Shown here piece after piece: positions 5,237 to 7,548 of a stretch of DNA of 7,548 bases. Positions within the stretch are counted from its first letter, which is position 1. The number at the start of each line of letters is the position of its first letter. Location: NCBI GenBank assembly GCA_900553135.1, contig USCO01000108.1, forward strand, positions 1-7,548. Reading direction: 5' to 3'. The stretch comes from an uncultured Eubacteriales bacterium. Its GTDB lineage: Bacteria; Bacillota; Clostridia; Oscillospirales; Oscillospiraceae. The notes under the pieces were generated by a model, which had not been told where the DNA came from, ran no database searches, and was given only the letters and a program-made list of their open reading frames with translations. A program made the translations under genes and the position numbers.

Positions 5237-6448
5237 TCAGGAATTGCCCCGGCTGAGCAGCTTTTTCATGCCGTTTTCCAGCCCCTCCACTGTGAGGGGG
5301 AACATGGGAAACACCTTGGCAATGGCGTCGTAGGTCTGGGTCCAGTACTGGCCCCAGGAGGGCCGCCGGCTGGGATTGAGCCAGATGGCGTAGGGGTATT
5401 TGGCCCGGAACCGCTCCAGCCAGTCCATGCCGCACTGGGGCAGGGAGGGGTCCCGGTTGCGGTCGTAGTACCAGCCGCCAGTGAGCTCGTAGGGGGCCAT
5501 CTGGGCGTCTCCCACGAAAATCAGCTTATATTCGCTGGACAGGTTGTCCAGCACCCACTGGGTCTCCACCGCCCCCGTGGTCAGCAGGCTGGGGTTGTCG
5601 TACAGCCGGCCGTAGGGGCAGTTGTGGAAGTAGTAGACCTTCAGGTCCTTGAAGTGGCCCACCTTGCTCACCGCCTGGAACAGGGCGGAGCACAGCTGGG
5701 CGTAGTAGTCCATGGACCCGCCCGAGTCCATGAGCAGCAGCACCTTGACGGTGTTTTCCCGGGGGCGCTTGTAGCGCACCTTCAAAAGGCCGCCGTTGTC
5801 GGCGGTATCCTTGATGGTGTTATCCACGTCGAACTCCGTGGGGGGCAGGTCCACCAGGCCGGAAAACTGCCGCAGTTTCCGCAGGGCCACCTGGAACTGG
5901 CGGGTGTCCAGGGTGTTGTCCCGGCGAAAGTCCCGGAATTTCCGCTCTCCCGCCACCTGAAAGGCCCGCTTGTACTTGGATTCGCCCCCCACCCGGATAC
6001 CCTTGGGGGACAGGCCGGAGTTGCCGAAGGGGGACATACCGTGGGTGCCCACCCAGTAGCTGCCCCCGTTGTGCTCCTCCTTCTGCTCCTGGATGCGCTC
6101 CTTCAGCATGCGCTGGATCTCCTCCTCGGACAGACCCAGGTTGCGCAGGGCGGCCTCCTCGTCCCAGTTGGCGTAATCCCCCAGCACGTCGGGCCGGTCC
6201 AGCCAGTCCAGCAGCTCCTGGGGCAGGGCGTCCTCGGGGAGGGCGTCCCCGTAAAGCGTCAGAAACACCCGGTCAAAGCGGTCAAAGTCCGCCTCGCTCT
6301 TCACCAGCACGCAGCGGCTGAGGTGATAAAAGCCCGACATGGTGGAGCCGTGCAGCCCCTTGTGAAGGCCCTCCATGAGGGCCATCCACTCGGTGAGGGA
6401 CACCTTCAGCCCGCCCCGGCGCAGGGCGTAGAGAAATTCTTCCAGCAT
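5237..6448 (-). CDS. VWA-domain protein (CoxE/YehP-like), partner of MoxR
   Basis: A 403-residue cytoplasmic protein with no signal peptide or membrane segment. The N-terminal half (1-230) is mostly helical and charged, with EEEIQRMLKERIQEQKEEH (108-126) and a Gly/Ser-rich stretch (128-155). The von Willebrand A domain begins near 233 with VKVLLLMDSGGSMDYY. The metal site reads DSGGS (241-245), so the first Ser of the classic DxSxS is Gly; related bacterial VWA proteins also carry an xGGSM form, so this is probably a family trait. Later landmarks are FVGDAQMAPYE (311-321) and WLNP (356-359). ATG 6448 follows the MoxR stop by 6 bases, with a purine-rich AGAGGG/AAGGG ribosome binding site inside the end of moxR, so the two are co-translated. 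MoxR-VWA pairs usually act as chaperones in protein or metal-cofactor maturation; the client here is unknown. Confidence 0.9.
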   Translation of the reverse strand: MLEEFLYALRRGGLKVSLTEWMALMEGLHKGLHGSTMSGFYHLSRCVLVKSEADFDRFDRVFLTLYGDALPEDALPQELLDWLDRPDVLGDYANWDEEAALRNLGLSEEEIQRMLKERIQEQKEEHNGGSYWVGTHGMSPFGNSGLSPKGIRVGGESKYKRAFQVAGERKFRDFRRDNTLDTRQFQVALRKLRQFSGLVDLPPTEFDVDNTIKDTADNGGLLKVRYKRPRENTVKVLLLMDSGGSMDYYAQLCSALFQAVSKVGHFKDLKVYYFHNCPYGRLYDNPSLLTTGAVETQWVLDNLSSEYKLIFVGDAQMAPYELTGGWYYDRNRDPSLPQCGMDWLERFRAKYPYAIWLNPSRRPSWGQYWTQTYDAIAKVFPMFPLTVEGLENGMKKLLSRGNS

Positions 6449-6454
6449 GGGCCC

Positions 6455-7267
6455 TTACCCTCTCCAATTGCGGCGCAGGGCGTCCATGTCCTCGTTCTTT
6501 TTCAGGAGCACCCCCAGGTAGGGGACCTCCTTCACCACCCGGCTGGGGTCCACCCCGGCGTGGGTCAAAGCCCGAAGCCAGTCGATGATCTCGCTGGTGG
6601 AGGGCTTTTTCTTAATTTGGGGCATGGAGCGGATGCGGTAGAAGGCCTCCAGGGCCTGGGTGAGCATGCGCTCCTCCAGGTCGGGGAAGTGGACCCGCAC
6701 GATGTCCGCCATGAGCTCCTTGTCGGGGAACGCGATGTAGTGGAAGACGCACCGGCGCAGGAAGGCGTCGGGCAGCTCCTTTTCCGCGTTGGAGGTGATG
6801 ATGACCACGGGGCGCTGCTTGGCCTTCACCGTCTTGCCCGTCTCGGGGATGTAGAACTCCATGCGGTCCAGCTCCCACAGCAGGTCGTTGGGGAACTCCA
6901 GGTCGGCCTTGTCGATCTCGTCGATGAGGAGGATGACCTGCTCGTCGGCGGTGAAGGCCTCGCCCAGTTTTCCGAGTTTGACGTACTTTTCGATGTCGTC
7001 CACGCCCTGGCCGCCGAACTGGCTGTCGTAGAGCCGCTGGACCACGTCGTAGACATACAGGCCGTCCTGGGCCTTGGTGGTAGATTTGATGTTCCAGATG
7101 ACCAGCTTCTTACCCAGGGCCTGGGAGATGGCCTGGGCCAGCATGGTCTTGCCGGTGCCCGGCTCGCCCTTGATGAGCAGGGGCTTCTCCAGCACCATGG
7201 CGATGTTCACCGCCCGCAAAAGCTCCGGATCGGCAACGTAATTCTGACTTCCCGCAAATTCCTTCAT
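6455..7267 (-). CDS. MoxR-family AAA+ ATPase
   Basis: A 270-residue AAA+ ATPase of the MoxR group, which with VWA partners remodels or activates other proteins. Motifs in order: Walker A GEPGTGKT (34-41), Walker B VILLIDEID (111-119), sensor 1 ITSN (157-160), an arginine-finger region in AFLRRC (168-173), and a helical lid to the C-terminus. All key residues are present and the length is typical. Start chosen at ATG 7267, because GGAAGGA lies 7 bases upstream and family homology begins here; the reading frame stays open to 7423, but that stretch runs through the promoter and the repeat. First gene of a two-gene operon with the VWA gene. No third gene follows that would reveal the client. The generic name MoxR is deliberate: a specific symbol cannot be assigned. 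Confidence 0.93.
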   Translation of the reverse strand: MKEFAGSQNYVADPELLRAVNIAMVLEKPLLIKGEPGTGKTMLAQAISQALGKKLVIWNIKSTTKAQDGLYVYDVVQRLYDSQFGGQGVDDIEKYVKLGKLGEAFTADEQVILLIDEIDKADLEFPNDLLWELDRMEFYIPETGKTVKAKQRPVVIITSNAEKELPDAFLRRCVFHYIAFPDKELMADIVRVHFPDLEERMLTQALEAFYRIRSMPQIKKKPSTSEIIDWLRALTHAGVDPSRVVKEVPYLGVLLKKNEDMDALRRNWRG

Positions 7268-7316
7268 GTTCCATTCCTTCCCGGCCCGAGGGCCTCTTTT
7301 GGGGTTATTCTTTGGA

Positions 7317-7345
7317 ATTGTATAATTTTTTCCCCGAAAAAGCAA
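7317..7345 (-). promoter_or_regulatory. Sigma-A promoter of the MoxR-VWA operon
   Basis: The minus strand reads TTGCTT (7340-7345), a 17-base spacer, then TACAAT (7317-7322). The start would be near 7310, with a leader of about 43 bases containing a small GGCCC/GGGCC hairpin (7283-7294). The -35 directly abuts the 35-bp repeat at 7346-7380. The -35 and next four bases (TTGCTTTTTC) are the same as at the typA promoter. Confidence 0.7.
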
Positions 7346-7380
7346 CCGCTTTCTTGAAAGAAAGCTTGGCAAAGAACTTT
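7346..7380 (+). repeat. 35-bp repeat, right copy, inverted relative to 115-149
   Basis: Identical to the reverse complement of 115-149 over all 35 bases. It ends exactly at the -35 of the moxR promoter. Two bases beyond its other end lies the perfect 12-bp palindrome GCGAAGCTTCGC (7383-7394). It is probably a dispersed intergenic repeat. Confidence 0.8.
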
Positions 7381-7394
7381 CTGCGAAGCTTCGC

Positions 7395-7469
7395 TTCGCC
7401 TCGGCCACGTCACGAAAGGCCATGGTAAAACGTTCCCTGTCCCTCGCGGGAAGTTTTCCGCATAGTGGC
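7395..7469. other. Non-coding spacer at the right end
   Basis: No gene, promoter or terminator is convincing here. Apart from the short inverted repeat CCCTCGCGGG (7441-7450) I see nothing to annotate. Confidence 0.4.
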
Positions 7470-7494
7470 GGGCCGATGAGACATCGGCCCCTAC
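7470..7494 (-). repeat. Hairpin repeat, copy 1
   Basis: A perfect 9-bp stem GGGCCGATG/CATCGGCCC with a 3-base loop (7470-7490). Read on the minus strand it begins GTAGGGGCCGATGTC, matching copy 2 at 7517-7542 except for one missing loop base and one compensated stem pair. Confidence 0.75.
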
Positions 7495-7516
7495 CCCCTA
7501 ATACCGCAGTCTTTCC

Positions 7517-7542
7517 GTAGGGGCCGGTGTCCTCACCGGCCC
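7517..7542 (+). repeat. Hairpin repeat, copy 2
   Basis: A perfect 9-bp stem GGGCCGGTG/CACCGGCCC with a 4-base loop (7521-7542), preceded by GTAG. It faces copy 1 head to head, 22 bases away. The stem difference from copy 1 (A-T against G-C) keeps the pairing, so the structure appears to be maintained. Confidence 0.75.
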
Positions 7543-7548
7543 GTCACC

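Noticed and set aside
5624..7357. Long open frame (577 codons) opposite the VWA and MoxR genes
   Set aside because: It runs across both genes of an operon in antisense with His/Val/Leu/Gly-rich low-complexity sequence, so it is a codon-bias shadow.
115..7380. Composite transposon bounded by the 35-bp inverted repeat
   Set aside because: No transposase or target-site duplication is seen, and the block contains the housekeeping gene typA; a dispersed repeat explains it better.
7268..7423. N-terminal extension of the MoxR protein by 52 residues
   Set aside because: It runs through the promoter and the 35-bp repeat; ATG 7267 has a good ribosome binding site and the normal family start.

Overview
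The window looks like chromosomal DNA from a high-GC member of the Clostridia, most likely the Oscillospiraceae (Flavonifractor/Lawsonibacter-like). The reasons are GC-rich coding sequence with Firmicutes-type Shine-Dalgarno and sigma-A promoter sequences, a LysM-G5-M23 cell-wall peptidase of clostridial architecture, and many strong hairpin repeats between genes. The genus is inferred from style, not proved. No transposase, integrase, phage structural gene, tRNA, rRNA or CRISPR array is visible.

Layout. Positions 1-228 are non-coding: small hairpins, one arm of an exact 35-bp inverted repeat (the other arm is at 7346-7380), and the terminator of the first gene. 229-1719 (-) is a membrane-anchored LysM-G5-M23 peptidoglycan hydrolase. 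It has a good promoter, a consensus WalR-type box at the transcription start and an attenuator-like hairpin before its ribosome binding site. 1970-2230 is a dense run of perfect or near-perfect hairpins, opened and closed by copies of the same hairpin core. It lies directly downstream of a small ribbon-helix-helix (RHH) regulator (2226-2405, -). That regulator is divergent from a 51-residue unknown protein (2515-2670, +), and the spacer between them holds a 20-bp perfect palindrome that is a likely operator. A bidirectional terminator separates this pair from typA (2735-4564, -), the BipA/TypA ribosome-associated GTPase.

4565-4983 is an unusually rich regulatory region. It holds the typA promoter, a C/G-tract block, two adjacent DnaA-box-like sites, and a promoter surrounded by three LexA (SOS) box candidates. 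That promoter drives an 83-residue single-pass membrane protein (4984-5235, +). Small membrane proteins under LexA control are often cell-division inhibitors (YneA, SosA, SidA), so this unrecognised gene is the best candidate here for an undescribed checkpoint factor. It converges, with a one-base gap, on a MoxR AAA+ ATPase / VWA-domain operon (7267 to 5237, -). The only visible terminator for that operon lies beyond the small gene, in its 5' leader, so the two transcripts should overlap.

The right end (7346-7548) is non-coding and holds the second arm of the 35-bp repeat and two head-to-head copies of a 25-26-base hairpin repeat. The genes do not form one pathway: they are housekeeping (typA), cell-wall (M23 hydrolase), chaperone-like (MoxR-VWA) and small regulatory units, each with its own promoter.
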